Of a DNA stretch of 64,000 nt, positions 9,214 to 18,305 are shown piece by piece. Source of the stretch: Bacteroidales bacterium (GTDB lineage: Bacteria; Bacteroidota; Bacteroidia; Bacteroidales; UBA932); NCBI GenBank assembly GCA_017445755.1, contig JAFSSE010000005.1, forward strand, positions 1 to 64,000, in the 5' to 3' direction. Position 1 is the first letter of the stretch, and every line of letters begins with the position of its first letter. A model generated the notes under the pieces. The model was not told where the DNA came from and ran no database searches. It saw nothing but the letters and a program-made list of their open reading frames with translations. Position numbers and translations under genes: made by a program.

Positions 9214-9618
9214 TTATTGCCCGGAAATCTGATCCTGGAGACGTCTTCCTATTTCGTAGAGAACCGTGTCAAGATGGCTCATGATAGAATGCATAAGGTC
9301 ATCTTCCGTGGGGAGTTTCCCGATATTCTCAACGAAATAGCAATCTACCACAAATCGTTCTGAATCATCCAGTTCCGCAATTGCGGCACGGACAAACTGC
9401 CCTGCTTCATAGTTCACCTCCGGCATGTCTTTCAACGTACCAGAACCGCTGAAAACATAGCGCCCGAGATACTCGACAAACTCGTCGCAGTCCGCGTTGT
9501 CTTCAGGAATTGCCCTGTAAACAAAGTGCTCGAGGAGACCGGCTACTACATCGTCGATAATGGCGGAATAAAGCTCGTCGCAGTCGACGGCCAGCTTGTG
9601 GTTGAATTCTTCTAACAT
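9214..9618 (-). CDS. Small acidic protein of unknown function
   Basis: I do not recognise this 134-residue protein. It is strongly acidic, has no signal peptide or membrane segment, and looks largely helical, so it is probably cytoplasmic. A longer frame reaches back to a TTG at 9702 inside the SEC-C gene's stop region. I place the start at ATG 9618 because a full promoter lies just upstream (TTG 9680-9678, 21 nt, TATCTTTG 9656-9649). The gene follows the SEC-C protein gene on the same strand after 80 nt, so read-through is possible, but it can be expressed alone. Confidence 0.6.
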   Translation of the reverse strand: MLEEFNHKLAVDCDELYSAIIDDVVAGLLEHFVYRAIPEDNADCDEFVEYLGRYVFSGSGTLKDMPEVNYEAGQFVRAAIAELDDSERFVVDCYFVENIGKLPTEDDLMHSIMSHLDTVLYEIGRRLQDQISGQ

Positions 9619-9648
9619 AAGGCAATTGGTGGTTTTGGAATAACTTTC

Positions 9649-9680
9649 CAAAGATAGTATTATTTCTTCAAAAAAACCAA
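9649..9680 (-). promoter_or_regulatory. Promoter of the small acidic protein gene
   Basis: TTG (9680-9678), 21-nt spacer, TATCTTTG (9656-9649) on the minus strand. It decides the start at 9618 rather than the upstream TTG at 9702. Confidence 0.6.
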
Positions 9681-9698
9681 ACCAGACCAACGGATAAT

Positions 9699-10949
9699 TC
9701 AATTCTTCAGCTTTCCGTGGCAGTTCACATACCTAAGCCCGCTGCCGCAGGGACAGGGGTCATCCGGAGCCACATGGGGTATGGCCATCCCGAAAGGAAA
9801 GCCCTTCGGCATCATGGCAAGAATTGAATCGAGGGCCTCATTGGTCTCAATAACGTCGGAATAACCTTCCGAAATCGTCGGATGGGGCATTTCCCAGTGG
9901 GGATGTTCATCGTCGGAGACATCCTCCTGCTCCGAATAGAAACGGGCTTTCATAAGACCGGTTTCATTCGAGCTGTAGCCGAAGAGAGCCCATTTCGGCA
10001 GGGAATCAGCATAGGACGCAACTGTCTCTATACAGGCGTCATAGGCCTCCTGGGAAAGGATTGTATCGGACTTCCGGGTTACTGAGTCGAAAAGGGCGAT
10101 ATAGATGTCCGGATTCTGGGCGCACATCCATATCTCATGTTCCTCCCACCTCAGGGCATCCCCGTCATATCCGAGCCGGAGGAGCATCTCTTCAAGCGCC
10201 CTCCCCTCTTCAGTATCAAGCCCATAGGTAAAATATGGGGCCCCGCTTCCGGCCGAACGGGCATCCTCTTCGGTAAAAGGATGGAATTCATAGGGGATAT
10301 CCGCTTCTGCAAGCGATTTCATAAGGTCATAACCGTTTTCAACGCAGGGTGAGGCCAGCCAGGAAGTCTCACCGTCCTCGAAGCGGTAGAGTTTCAAGGC
10401 GGGATTCCTCACTATGAAATCCGTAAGTTTATCCGAATCCAGGTCGGGGTGGGCCTCCATATAGTCCCCGATATATTCGAGGAAGGTGTTTAAAGGAAGA
10501 ATCCCGAAAAGGTTGAGATAGCCGAGTAAGACCCTCTCGATATCAAAGCGGCCGGAAGTCCTGCCGCGCCGGATTGCAGCCCCGATATGGGGAGCAACTG
10601 CGTTGTAGATTTCCTGCGTAATCCAGTAAGACTCATACTGGTCCTCTTCCTCGCAGTGGCTCTCAACTATCCCGGCCATTTCAACGACCGTCGGATAGTC
10701 CGGAACCCTAAGGATAAGGGGGCGGTCCGGACCGGTTTCCACAAGGGAACTGAGAAGCATGAGGTCCCGTTCCGGCATAAGGTTCAGCCAGCGGTCGGCA
10801 GAACCGGTAAGATAAACCGAGAACTCTGCGACAATTTCCGCCTTGCGCCTTCCCGAAGCAATCTCCTTCCCGAAAACATCAGCGATACTAAGCAGATCCG
10901 CTTTTCGGAATCCGCCCAAAAATGACGCTATGTTTGTCTTTTCTCTCAT
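9699..10949 (-). CDS. SEC-C metal-binding motif protein
   Basis: A 416-residue cytoplasmic protein ending in a SEC-C zinc-binding motif ([17 protein letters not shown]), the same motif that closes SecA in this window. The first 370 residues are helical and acidic and match no family I can name with confidence. SEC-C tails are found on SecA and on many unrelated proteins and can bind ribosomes or SecB, so a link to protein quality control is possible but unproven. The gene has its own promoter (TATCTTTG 8 nt before the ATG) which overlaps the end of trmO. It is therefore separable from the glycine cleavage operon upstream. Confidence 0.75.
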   Translation of the reverse strand: MREKTNIASFLGGFRKADLLSIADVFGKEIASGRRKAEIVAEFSVYLTGSADRWLNLMPERDLMLLSSLVETGPDRPLILRVPDYPTVVEMAGIVESHCEEEDQYESYWITQEIYNAVAPHIGAAIRRGRTSGRFDIERVLLGYLNLFGILPLNTFLEYIGDYMEAHPDLDSDKLTDFIVRNPALKLYRFEDGETSWLASPCVENGYDLMKSLAEADIPYEFHPFTEEDARSAGSGAPYFTYGLDTEEGRALEEMLLRLGYDGDALRWEEHEIWMCAQNPDIYIALFDSVTRKSDTILSQEAYDACIETVASYADSLPKWALFGYSSNETGLMKARFYSEQEDVSDDEHPHWEMPHPTISEGYSDVIETNEALDSILAMMPKGFPFGMAIPHVAPDDPCPCGSGLRYVNCHGKLKN

Positions 10950-10957
10950 GGGAACTG

Positions 10958-10987
10958 CAAAGATACAAATTTTTCAATGGTCCCCAA
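10958..10987 (-). promoter_or_regulatory. Promoter of the SEC-C protein gene
   Basis: TTG (10987-10985), 19-nt spacer, TATCTTTG (10965-10958). The TTG lies inside the end of trmO. The -7 box is 8 nt from the ATG, so the leader is only a few bases. Confidence 0.6.
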
Positions 10988-11654
10988 GCACTTCAAAACC
11001 GACTACGCGAAGAAAGCCGCCAGTTACAGTGAAACGGATATCGTACCCCGAGAAAGGAAGGCCATAGGTCCGGTCGGGATCGTCCTGGTATGCAGGCCTC
11101 GGATCGAGGGCGAGGACCTCCCGAAGGGCCTTTTTCTCCTTCTCAGATAAAGGCAGTTCCACTTCGAAAAGGACCTCGAGGGTCTCTTCCGGAGCACCCG
11201 GGACAAAGCCCCGGGAGGCCTCCGGATGGGAATCCGCATAGACGATATAGGGCTTTATGTCATAAATCGGCGTCCCGTCCATAAGGTCCGCACCTTGGAC
11301 ATGGAGCTCACAGTCCTCAATTCTCACAAGAGAGACCGTAGAGAGTCCGAGAGGGTTCGGGCGGTATGGAGACCGCGTTGCGAAAACGCCCATGGAGGCA
11401 TTCCCGCCGAGCCGGGGAGGCCTCACAAGCGGCTGCCATGAGCAGGCAGTCTCCCTGTTGGCACTAAATCCCCAGATCAGCCAGATCCTGTTGAAGCCGC
11501 CGTCTCCAAGAAGGCCCCTCAGAGCTTCCTCACGGCGGAATTCCGGTTCGAATACAATCCGTCCTTCCAGATCATCGGCAAGACCGCTCTGCCTCGGAAC
11601 CCCGAAACGGGATTGGAGGGGACAGTGATAATATGCTATAGGACGGATTTCCAT
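10974..11654 (-). CDS. trmO: tRNA (N6-threonylcarbamoyladenosine(37)-N6)-methyltransferase TrmO
   Basis: A 226-residue member of the TrmO/YaeB/TsaA family, which methylates N6 of t6A37 in certain tRNAs using S-adenosylmethionine. The family signature RSPYRPNPLGLSTVSL is intact, as are the N-terminal IRPIAYYHCPLQSRFGVPRQ-type substrate region and MDGTPIYDIKPY. Length is normal for the two-domain form. It starts 3 nt after the lpd stop codon and is the last gene of the nine-gene glycine cleavage operon. Its position there has no obvious metabolic reason, beyond both systems handling one-carbon groups. Confidence 0.92.
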   Translation of the reverse strand: MEIRPIAYYHCPLQSRFGVPRQSGLADDLEGRIVFEPEFRREEALRGLLGDGGFNRIWLIWGFSANRETACSWQPLVRPPRLGGNASMGVFATRSPYRPNPLGLSTVSLVRIEDCELHVQGADLMDGTPIYDIKPYIVYADSHPEASRGFVPGAPEETLEVLFEVELPLSEKEKKALREVLALDPRPAYQDDPDRTYGLPFSGYDIRFTVTGGFLRVVGFEVLGDH

Positions 11655-11657
11655 GTC

Positions 11658-13001
11658 TTACGAGTCAAGGGCGCTCAGAATAACCTCGGAGAGGGTCGGG
11701 TGGGGATGGATGACCTCGGAAAGCTCCCGGGCGGTCATCCCGGCGGCCATAGCGACGGCAATTTCCTCGATAAGGTCCGATGCATGGGCCCCGAAAAGGT
11801 GGCAGCCAAGAATCTTCCCTTCCTCTTCGGAAACGATTATCTTGCAGTATCCTTCCGGCGCTCCGGCGCTCTTTGCCTTCCCGTTTGCCCGGAAGAAGGA
11901 TTTCAGGACACGGAACTTGAGCCCTTCCGAGACGCAATCCTCCTCGGTCTTTCCGACCATAGCCGCTTCAGGAGAAGTAAAGACGACAGCCGGGACAAGT
12001 CCAAGATCTATTCCATCGACATCTCCGGAAGAAGGACAGCCGGCGGCGATATGGTTAAGAGCCCGCTTCCCCTGGAAAACGGCAGCATGGGCGAGCATAA
12101 TACCGCCCGTAATGTCTCCAACCGCGTATACGCCCGGAAGGGATGTCTCCATATACCGGTTGACGACAACACCCCTCGGAGTAGTCTCAATACCGGCAGA
12201 AGCGAAATCAATGGATTCCAGGGCAGGACGGCGGCCGACAGCCATGAGGACCGTATCGGCTTCGACGACAAAGGGTTTTTCCTTCGAAACATAGCGGACC
12301 GAAAGAGCGGACCCCTGCTTTTCAACCGCCTCTACCTTTGCTGAAGTAACAATTGAAATACCCTTTTTTAAGAGCGTCTGCTTAAGGCGTTTGGATAGAT
12401 CAGTATCAAATCTCGGAAGAATATCCCTGCAGTACTCAAGGACAGTTACCTCCGACCCGAATGCGCGGTATATCGAAGCGAATTCGAGGCCGATGACCCC
12501 AGCCCCGATTACGCAAAGGCGCCGGGGAACCTCTTCGAGGGAAAGCATTTCCTTCGAGCTGACACAGAGTTCGGCTCCGGGAATAGGTAGGGAAGCCGAA
12601 ACTGAGCCGGTTGCAATGAGTATGAAATCCGATTCAATTTCCCTGTCGCCGACAACTACGGTTCCGCCGTCTTTAATCTCAGCCTTCCCATAGACGAGGT
12701 CCAGTTTCCGAAGAAGGAACTCAACCCCGCTCCGAAGCTCCCCTATGACCTGCTCCTTTCTTGCCATCACACGGGAAAAATCGACCTTCCAGCTTGCCTC
12801 GACACCGAATTCTCCGGCCATAGAAAGGTCCTCAAGGAATTCGGCGTTACGGCATAGGCACTTTGTAGGAATGCACCCTTCGTTAAGGCAGGTTCCGCCG
12901 ACGGGTCCATCGGAGACAAGAGTTACATCAAAACCCCTTTTAAGGGCTTCCAGGGCGGACTCATAACCGCCCGGACCGGCGCCAATAACTGTTAACCTCA
13001 T
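11658..13001 (-). CDS. lpdA: Dihydrolipoyl dehydrogenase (L-protein)
   Basis: A 447-residue FAD-dependent disulfide oxidoreductase that reoxidises the dihydrolipoyl arm of the glycine cleavage H-protein (and of 2-oxoacid dehydrogenases) with NAD+. Visible features: the N-terminal FAD motif VIGAGPGGYESA, the redox-active pair in GGTCLNEGCIPTK, a central NAD motif VIGAGVIGLEFAS, and the C-terminal HPHPTLSE with the catalytic His/Glu. I choose ATG 13001, which overlaps the gcvPB stop as ATGA, over an in-frame GTG at 13013. Placement at the end of the gcv genes suggests it serves glycine cleavage first. Confidence 0.95.
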   Translation of the reverse strand: MRLTVIGAGPGGYESALEALKRGFDVTLVSDGPVGGTCLNEGCIPTKCLCRNAEFLEDLSMAGEFGVEASWKVDFSRVMARKEQVIGELRSGVEFLLRKLDLVYGKAEIKDGGTVVVGDREIESDFILIATGSVSASLPIPGAELCVSSKEMLSLEEVPRRLCVIGAGVIGLEFASIYRAFGSEVTVLEYCRDILPRFDTDLSKRLKQTLLKKGISIVTSAKVEAVEKQGSALSVRYVSKEKPFVVEADTVLMAVGRRPALESIDFASAGIETTPRGVVVNRYMETSLPGVYAVGDITGGIMLAHAAVFQGKRALNHIAAGCPSSGDVDGIDLGLVPAVVFTSPEAAMVGKTEEDCVSEGLKFRVLKSFFRANGKAKSAGAPEGYCKIIVSEEEGKILGCHLFGAHASDLIEEIAVAMAAGMTARELSEVIHPHPTLSEVILSALDS

Positions 13002-14464
13002 AGATTTTTCCACTTTAGCACAGGATTCCTTGCTGCCGTTGTTTCGTCAGGACGGCGAACCGGAGTCGAGTGGGGAGCTTCATGAAGGATTGAAGGATCC
13101 TCCGCCGCTTCTGCGGCAATCTTACGCATGACGGCAATAAACGCGTCCAGAGTCTCCTTGGACTCGGTTTCCGTCGGCTCAATCATTATCGCCTGATGGA
13201 AAAGGAGCGGGAAATAAATTGTCGGAGCATGGAAACCGAAATCGAGAAGACGCTTGGCGAGATCGAGGGTCGTAGCACCTTCAACGCCATCGCGGGATCC
13301 GTCATTGACAAAGCCGTCGAAGACGAATTCGTGCTTGCAGATACCCTCTATCGGGAGTTTATAGACATCTTTCAGCATCTCTTTCACATAGTTTGCCGAA
13401 AGGGTCGAGTACTTACCAACCAGGGGAAGATTTTCCTTTCCGAGCATCAGAAGATAGGCATAGGCCCGGAGGATGACCCCGAAGTTACCCATGAAACCGG
13501 AAACCTGACCCGCAGCATCCTCCGAGGAGGATTCCACTGCAAATCTTCCGTCCTTCCCACGCACTACCCTCGGGCTCGGAAGGCAACGCTCCAGATGCTT
13601 TGCCACCCCGACGGGGCCGCTGCCCGGGCCGCCTCCGCCATGAGGCGTGGAGAAGGTCTTGTGGAGGTTCAGGTGCATGATGTCAAAGCCCATGTCCCCG
13701 GGACGGACTACGCCGACAAGGGGATTCATATTGGCCCCGTCATAATAAAGGAGACCTCCGACCCCATGGACCAGAGATGCTATTTCCCTGATCTCGGTCT
13801 CGAAGAGCCCGAGAGTATTGGGATTTGTCATCATGATTCCAGCCACAGTTTCGTCCAGAAGCGGTTTCAGGGCTTCCACGTCAATCCTTCCGTTCTCGAG
13901 TGACCGGACCTGGACAACCTCCAGGCCGCAGACCGCCGCCGAAGCGGGATTTGTACCATGGGCACTGTCTGGGACAATGACCTTTACACGGGCGGAATCT
14001 CCCCTGAGTTCGTGGTAACGGCGCATTATCATGAGTCCGGTAAGCTCTCCGTGGGCTCCTGCGCAGGGATTGAAGGTGAAGGCGGACATTCCGGTAATCT
14101 CCGAAAGGGTCCTTTCCATATTCCAGTACACCTCAAGCGCACCCTGGACCGATTCTGCGGGCTGCAGCGGATGGAGATGGGCAAAAGAGGGATGGGAAGC
14201 GATTTCCTCGTTGAGCTTCGGGTTGTATTTCATGGTACAACTGCCGAGCGGATAGAAACCCGTATCAACCCCGAAGTTCATCTGGGAAAGGTTGGTATAG
14301 TGGCGGACCACATCCACTTCCGAGACCTCGGGGAGGGTGAGCCCTGTGCCCCTTTTGAGTCCATCAGGAAGGGACGGGGCTGCTCCGAAACGGTTTTTCG
14401 GAAGGGAATAGCCACTCCGGCCAGGAACTGAAAGCTCGAAGATAAGTTTGTCGTAGTATCTCAT
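12998..14464 (-). CDS. gcvPB: Glycine dehydrogenase (decarboxylating) subunit 2
   Basis: The C-terminal half of the glycine cleavage P-protein as a separate 488-residue polypeptide. It carries the PLP-binding Lys in NLHKTFSTPHGGGGPG and the loop TNPNTLGLFE. With GcvPA it decarboxylates glycine and loads the aminomethyl group onto lipoyl-GcvH. Split P-proteins form an alpha2beta2 complex, and the matched order and 4-nt ATGA overlap with gcvPA (14461-14464) fit equal production. It ends inside the start of lpd, again with ATGA. No key residue appears to be missing. Confidence 0.95.
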   Translation of the reverse strand: MRYYDKLIFELSVPGRSGYSLPKNRFGAAPSLPDGLKRGTGLTLPEVSEVDVVRHYTNLSQMNFGVDTGFYPLGSCTMKYNPKLNEEIASHPSFAHLHPLQPAESVQGALEVYWNMERTLSEITGMSAFTFNPCAGAHGELTGLMIMRRYHELRGDSARVKVIVPDSAHGTNPASAAVCGLEVVQVRSLENGRIDVEALKPLLDETVAGIMMTNPNTLGLFETEIREIASLVHGVGGLLYYDGANMNPLVGVVRPGDMGFDIMHLNLHKTFSTPHGGGGPGSGPVGVAKHLERCLPSPRVVRGKDGRFAVESSSEDAAGQVSGFMGNFGVILRAYAYLLMLGKENLPLVGKYSTLSANYVKEMLKDVYKLPIEGICKHEFVFDGFVNDGSRDGVEGATTLDLAKRLLDFGFHAPTIYFPLLFHQAIMIEPTETESKETLDAFIAVMRKIAAEAAEDPSILHEAPHSTPVRRPDETTAARNPVLKWKNL

Positions 14465-15795
14465 CTCAGAATCTCCTCTATCGCTGCGAGAAGGGCATCT
14501 ACCTCTTCCCTGGTCCTGTTCTCAGTCACGCAGAAGCTGACATAGCCCTCCTCCGTCGGAGCGGCTGCGAAAAAGCCCGCCTCCAGGAGTTTCTTCCGGA
14601 GATTCTCCGGATCTGTCAGAGGTTTCAGCACGAATTCCTTAAGGAAGGGCTTCCCGGGGAACACCTCTTCGAATTTGCCGGTCCGAAGGAGGGCATCATG
14701 GAGATAATGGGCACCCGAGGAAGAAAGCTCATTAACCTTCCGGAGCCCTTCAGGGCCCATGAGGGAAAGGTACATGGTCACATAAAGGGCCATGAGCGAT
14801 TCATTCGAACAGATGTTCGAGGTCGCCTTCTCCCGGCGGATATGCTGCTCCCTTGCCTGGAGGGTAAGGACATAGCAGCGCTTCCCGTCCCGGTCGACGG
14901 TCTCGCCGACGATACGCCCCGGCATCTTCCTGAGGTATTCGCTTCGAACCGCCATGAAACCGACATAGGGGCCGCCGAAAGACAGCGGAATGCCGAGGGA
15001 CTGGCCGTCTCCGACCGCTACATCGGCGTCCCATTCCGAGGGCGACTTTACTACCGCGAGGGCCGAAGGGTCGCAGTACTCTATCAGAAGGCCCTTCTCG
15101 GCATGAATGAGCTCTGCAAAGCCGCTATGGTCCTCAACAATACCGAAACGATTGATTGAAGGGACAATAACACCCGCGACATCATCCTTGGAAAGCTCGG
15201 CCCGAAGGCAGTTTATACAGGTCTGCCCTCCCATGACCGGAACCCTTCCGAGTTCGACACCATGGTATTTTGCGTAAGTTTCCACAACCTTCACCACCTG
15301 GGGCAGCAGGCCGTCGGAAATGAGCACACGGTTCTTTTTACGGGTCGATGCGACCGAGAGCATCATCGCCTCCGCGGCGGAAGTCGGCCCGTCATACAGC
15401 GAGGCATTCGCCGCATCGAGCCCCGTCAGGGCGCATATCATGCTCTGGAACTCAAAGATATAGCGGAGGGTTCCCTGCGAAATCTCCGGCTGATACGGCG
15501 TATAGGCCGTGAGGAATTCGGAGCGGGAAAGGAGAGCCGGTATCACGGCGGGAGAATAATGGTCATAGCAACCGCCGCCGACAAAAACCTTCAGCGGCAC
15601 ATTCTTCTTCCCGAGCGAATCGAAGAAAGAGCGGACTTCACCCTCCGAAAGGGCCTCCGGGAGGTCGTACTCCCCTTTCCGGAGGTATTCTCCGGGAACA
15701 TCGGCATAGAGCGCATCAAGGTCGCTGACCCCGATTCGCTCAAGCATGGACTTCACTTCCCCTTCAGTATGGGGGAAATAAGCGAACTGACCCAT
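14461..15795 (-). CDS. gcvPA: Glycine dehydrogenase (decarboxylating) subunit 1
   Basis: The N-terminal half of the split P-protein, 444 residues, normal for the family. Recognisable segments are GGGCYDHYSPAVIPALLSRS and TPYQPEISQGTLRYIFEFQS near the N-terminus, and GDGQSLGIPLSFGGPYVG in the middle. It has no PLP Lys of its own but is needed for the GcvPA/GcvPB complex. It starts 3 nt after the gcvH stop and overlaps gcvPB by ATGA, so all three are almost certainly translated from one mRNA. Confidence 0.95.
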   Translation of the reverse strand: MGQFAYFPHTEGEVKSMLERIGVSDLDALYADVPGEYLRKGEYDLPEALSEGEVRSFFDSLGKKNVPLKVFVGGGCYDHYSPAVIPALLSRSEFLTAYTPYQPEISQGTLRYIFEFQSMICALTGLDAANASLYDGPTSAAEAMMLSVASTRKKNRVLISDGLLPQVVKVVETYAKYHGVELGRVPVMGGQTCINCLRAELSKDDVAGVIVPSINRFGIVEDHSGFAELIHAEKGLLIEYCDPSALAVVKSPSEWDADVAVGDGQSLGIPLSFGGPYVGFMAVRSEYLRKMPGRIVGETVDRDGKRCYVLTLQAREQHIRREKATSNICSNESLMALYVTMYLSLMGPEGLRKVNELSSSGAHYLHDALLRTGKFEEVFPGKPFLKEFVLKPLTDPENLRKKLLEAGFFAAAPTEEGYVSFCVTENRTREEVDALLAAIEEILR

Positions 15796-15798
15796 CCC

Positions 15799-16176
15799 TT
15801 ACCGGTTCTTTTCCTCGTATGCGGCCGCGTCCATAAGCTCCTCAAGTTCAGAGGGGTCGGACATCTCAACCTTGATAATCCAGGCGGCGTAGGCGTCTTC
15901 ATTGACCTTTTCCGGAGCGTCCTCAAGCTCTTCATTGACAGCGACGACTCTTCCGGAAACGGGGCTGTAAAGGTCGCTGGCGGCCTTTACGCTTTCAAGG
16001 GCGCCGAAGCTCTCCCCCTTTTCGATTTCATCATCCTCGGACGGCATGTCCACATAGGTGATTTCACCCATCTCGGCCTGCGCGAAATCGCTGACTCCGA
16101 TAATTGCAATATTGCCTTCAACCTTTACCCATTCGTGTGACTCGCTGTAAAGGAGTCCTTCCAAAACTTTGCTCAT
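15799..16176 (-). CDS. gcvH: Glycine cleavage system H protein
   Basis: A 125-residue lipoyl carrier protein. The modified Lys is residue 64 in GALESVKAASDLYSPVSG, the standard place. Start ATG 16176 gives MSKVLEGLLYSESHEW, the usual N-terminus; the frame is open further upstream, but that part lies in gcvT and is not conserved. GcvH shuttles the aminomethyl and dihydrolipoyl groups between the P, T and L proteins. Lipoate is probably attached by the LplA encoded three genes upstream of gcvPA in the same operon. Confidence 0.96.
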   Translation of the reverse strand: MSKVLEGLLYSESHEWVKVEGNIAIIGVSDFAQAEMGEITYVDMPSEDDEIEKGESFGALESVKAASDLYSPVSGRVVAVNEELEDAPEKVNEDAYAAWIIKVEMSDPSELEELMDAAAYEEKNR

Positions 16177-16183
16177 GTGATTA

Positions 16184-17299
16184 TTACTTTTTATAGTTTG
16201 TCTGATAAAATCTCTTCTTAACAACCTTCCCGGGGAACACCTTCTTGCGGATACGGATACTTAGCGGAGTCCCGAGGGCGGAGTATTCACTCCTGACAAG
16301 GGCGAAACAGATGCTCTTGTCGAGGGAAATCGAATGGTAGCCGGTTGTCACTACACCGACTTCGCTACCGTCTTCAAGCTCAACGGGATATCCGGCACGG
16401 GGAACCGCCCTGTCTTCGATTTCGATTCCGACGAGTTTCTCCACTGTCCCCTCCGCCTTCTGGGCGGCAAGGGCATCCCGGCCAATGAATTCCTTGTCCA
16501 GCTTGCAGAACATGGAAAGACCGGCGACGACGGGTGAAATCTTTTCGCTGAGCTCGTCCCCGTAGAGCGGAAGGCCGGCTTCAAAGCGAAGGGTATCCCG
16601 GCAGCCGAGACCGCAGGGCTGGACGCCGGCTTCAATGAGCTTGTCCCAGATTGAAACAGTCATTTCCGGCGAGGTATAGAGCTCAAAACCATCCTCCCCG
16701 GTATATCCGGTACGGCTGACAATCATGCGGACACCTTCATACCGGATATCCGAGAAGGTATAGAAGCCGAGGGAAGCGGCCTCCCCAATCCCGAGGACCT
16801 CGGAAACGATTCTTTCCGCTTCCGGCCCCTGGACAGCCAGCTGGCCCCACTTTTCCGACGCATTTACGACGGCGCAGTCATAACCGGACGCATGGCGGCG
16901 AATCCACTCTTCATCCTTTTCAATGTTTGCGGCATTGACTACAAGAAGGAAGCGTTCCGGTGCAAAGCCCTTGTAAACGAGGAGGTCATCTACAACCCCA
17001 CCGTCTTCATAGCACATCATCCCGTACAGGATCTTCCCTGGCGCAAGGCCCCGGATTTCATTTGTAAAGATGTGATTCACAAACCGTTCCGCATCAGGGC
17101 CGGAGACAAATATCTCTCCCATGTGGGAAACGTCGAAAAGGCCGGCCTTTTCCCGGACGGCAATATGCTCCACTGTAATCGAGTCGTACTGTATAGGCAT
17201 CATGAAGCCGGCGAAAGGGCTCATCTTTGCGCCGAGGGCCACATGGCGTCCATACAGGCAGGTTTCCTTGAGAGGAGCGTCGAAAATTGGTTCAGACAT
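16184..17299 (-). CDS. gcvT: Aminomethyltransferase (T-protein)
   Basis: A 371-residue folate-dependent enzyme that transfers the methylene group from aminomethyl-GcvH to tetrahydrofolate and releases ammonia. Family segments include FAGFMMPIQYDSI near the N-terminus, GLFDVSHMGEI, SRTGYTGEDGFELY with the substrate-binding Asp region, and GCRDTLRFEAGLPLYG. Length is typical. It begins 5 nt after lplA and ends 7 nt before gcvH. The region directly upstream is coding, so there is no room for a glycine riboswitch at this gene. Confidence 0.96.
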   Translation of the reverse strand: MSEPIFDAPLKETCLYGRHVALGAKMSPFAGFMMPIQYDSITVEHIAVREKAGLFDVSHMGEIFVSGPDAERFVNHIFTNEIRGLAPGKILYGMMCYEDGGVVDDLLVYKGFAPERFLLVVNAANIEKDEEWIRRHASGYDCAVVNASEKWGQLAVQGPEAERIVSEVLGIGEAASLGFYTFSDIRYEGVRMIVSRTGYTGEDGFELYTSPEMTVSIWDKLIEAGVQPCGLGCRDTLRFEAGLPLYGDELSEKISPVVAGLSMFCKLDKEFIGRDALAAQKAEGTVEKLVGIEIEDRAVPRAGYPVELEDGSEVGVVTTGYHSISLDKSICFALVRSEYSALGTPLSIRIRKKVFPGKVVKKRFYQTNYKK

Positions 17300-17304
17300 G
17301 ATGG

Positions 17305-18303
17305 TTAATGGTATAATTGTGTTATTAATGTGCTGGTTCCAAGCCCTCTTACATAGTTTTCCAGGATGAAGCCGTCAAGGGCTGACTGAACGGCATCTTC
17401 CCTGTCTTCCACCCCGAGAAGCCGGGATTCAAGGGCTTCTGAAGGGTCTTTCTCTCCACATGCAAAAAAATCTCCCGTAAGGGAAACGGCCCTTACCTCG
17501 CCTTCCGAAACAGCAAGGGAAACGGTCACATCGCCTGCCCCTTCACAGCGGAAAGTCCTTTCCCTCAGATAGCGGCGGGACTTCCCTTCTATGAAAGCGG
17601 GGTCAAGGTAGGAGGCCTCAATCCGGTCCACAGAGCGGATATCTTCCTCTGAAAGGGCGTAGGTTCCGCTTGCAAGGGAGTCCCTGACATGGCCGATAAA
17701 GGCATCTACGGTCATTCCAGGGAGGAATTCCGAAAGATTGGCAACATGCTGTCGGACGGAGGAGACCCCCTTCGCTGAGATCTTCGCACCCGAAGGGGTG
17801 ATGGCACGTTCCATCTCGTCGATATCGCTGTCAAAAAGAAGGGTCCCGTGGACAATACTGCTCCCCGGAAGAAGGAAGAAGGCATTTCCGGAGACCTTCC
17901 GGCCCCCGACCAGGATATCATTCCTCCCGGAGGGTACAGCATCTACCCCGAGGAGGCGGAGGACCTCCGAGAGACGTCCGATGACTCCGCTGAAGGTACT
18001 TTCTACATCGACTCCGCCGGAAACATATGAATACATGACATTTCCCATGTCCGAATAGACGCACCCTCCACCGCTCTTCCGGCGGTAAAGCTCAATTCCG
18101 TGGGAGCGGCAATAATCGAGGTTCACTTCCGCCTCCATGACCTGGTTCCGGCCGAAAATAACGGTCGGGGGCACCCGCCAAAGGAAAAACAGTTCCCTCT
18201 CTCCTTCCGGAAGAATCGAGCGGATCCTTCCTGCGAGGTACTCCTCGAGGGAGAGGTACCACACAAGGCGACGGTCAGACGGAGGGAAAGTAACGAGAAT
18301 CAT
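17305..18303 (-). CDS. lplA: Lipoate-protein ligase
   Basis: A 332-residue member of the LplA family, which activates free lipoate with ATP and attaches it to the lipoyl Lys of carrier proteins such as GcvH. The family motif RRKSGGGCVYSDMGN is present, with FFLWRVPPTVIFGRNQ before it and the lipoyl-binding Lys region VGGRKVSGNAFFL after. A C-terminal accessory domain follows. The start at ATG 18303 leaves 2 nt to the preceding stop. Its place directly before gcvT-gcvH suggests that lipoylation of GcvH is matched to its synthesis. Confidence 0.93.
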   Translation of the reverse strand: MILVTFPPSDRRLVWYLSLEEYLAGRIRSILPEGERELFFLWRVPPTVIFGRNQVMEAEVNLDYCRSHGIELYRRKSGGGCVYSDMGNVMYSYVSGGVDVESTFSGVIGRLSEVLRLLGVDAVPSGRNDILVGGRKVSGNAFFLLPGSSIVHGTLLFDSDIDEMERAITPSGAKISAKGVSSVRQHVANLSEFLPGMTVDAFIGHVRDSLASGTYALSEEDIRSVDRIEASYLDPAFIEGKSRRYLRERTFRCEGAGDVTVSLAVSEGEVRAVSLTGDFFACGEKDPSEALESRLLGVEDREDAVQSALDGFILENYVRGLGTSTLITQLYH

Positions 18304-18305
18304 AT

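Noticed and set aside
9619..9702. The upstream TTG start (9702) for the small acidic protein
   Set aside because: A complete promoter with its -7 box at 9656-9649 lies inside the extended version, so the extension would not be transcribed from it.
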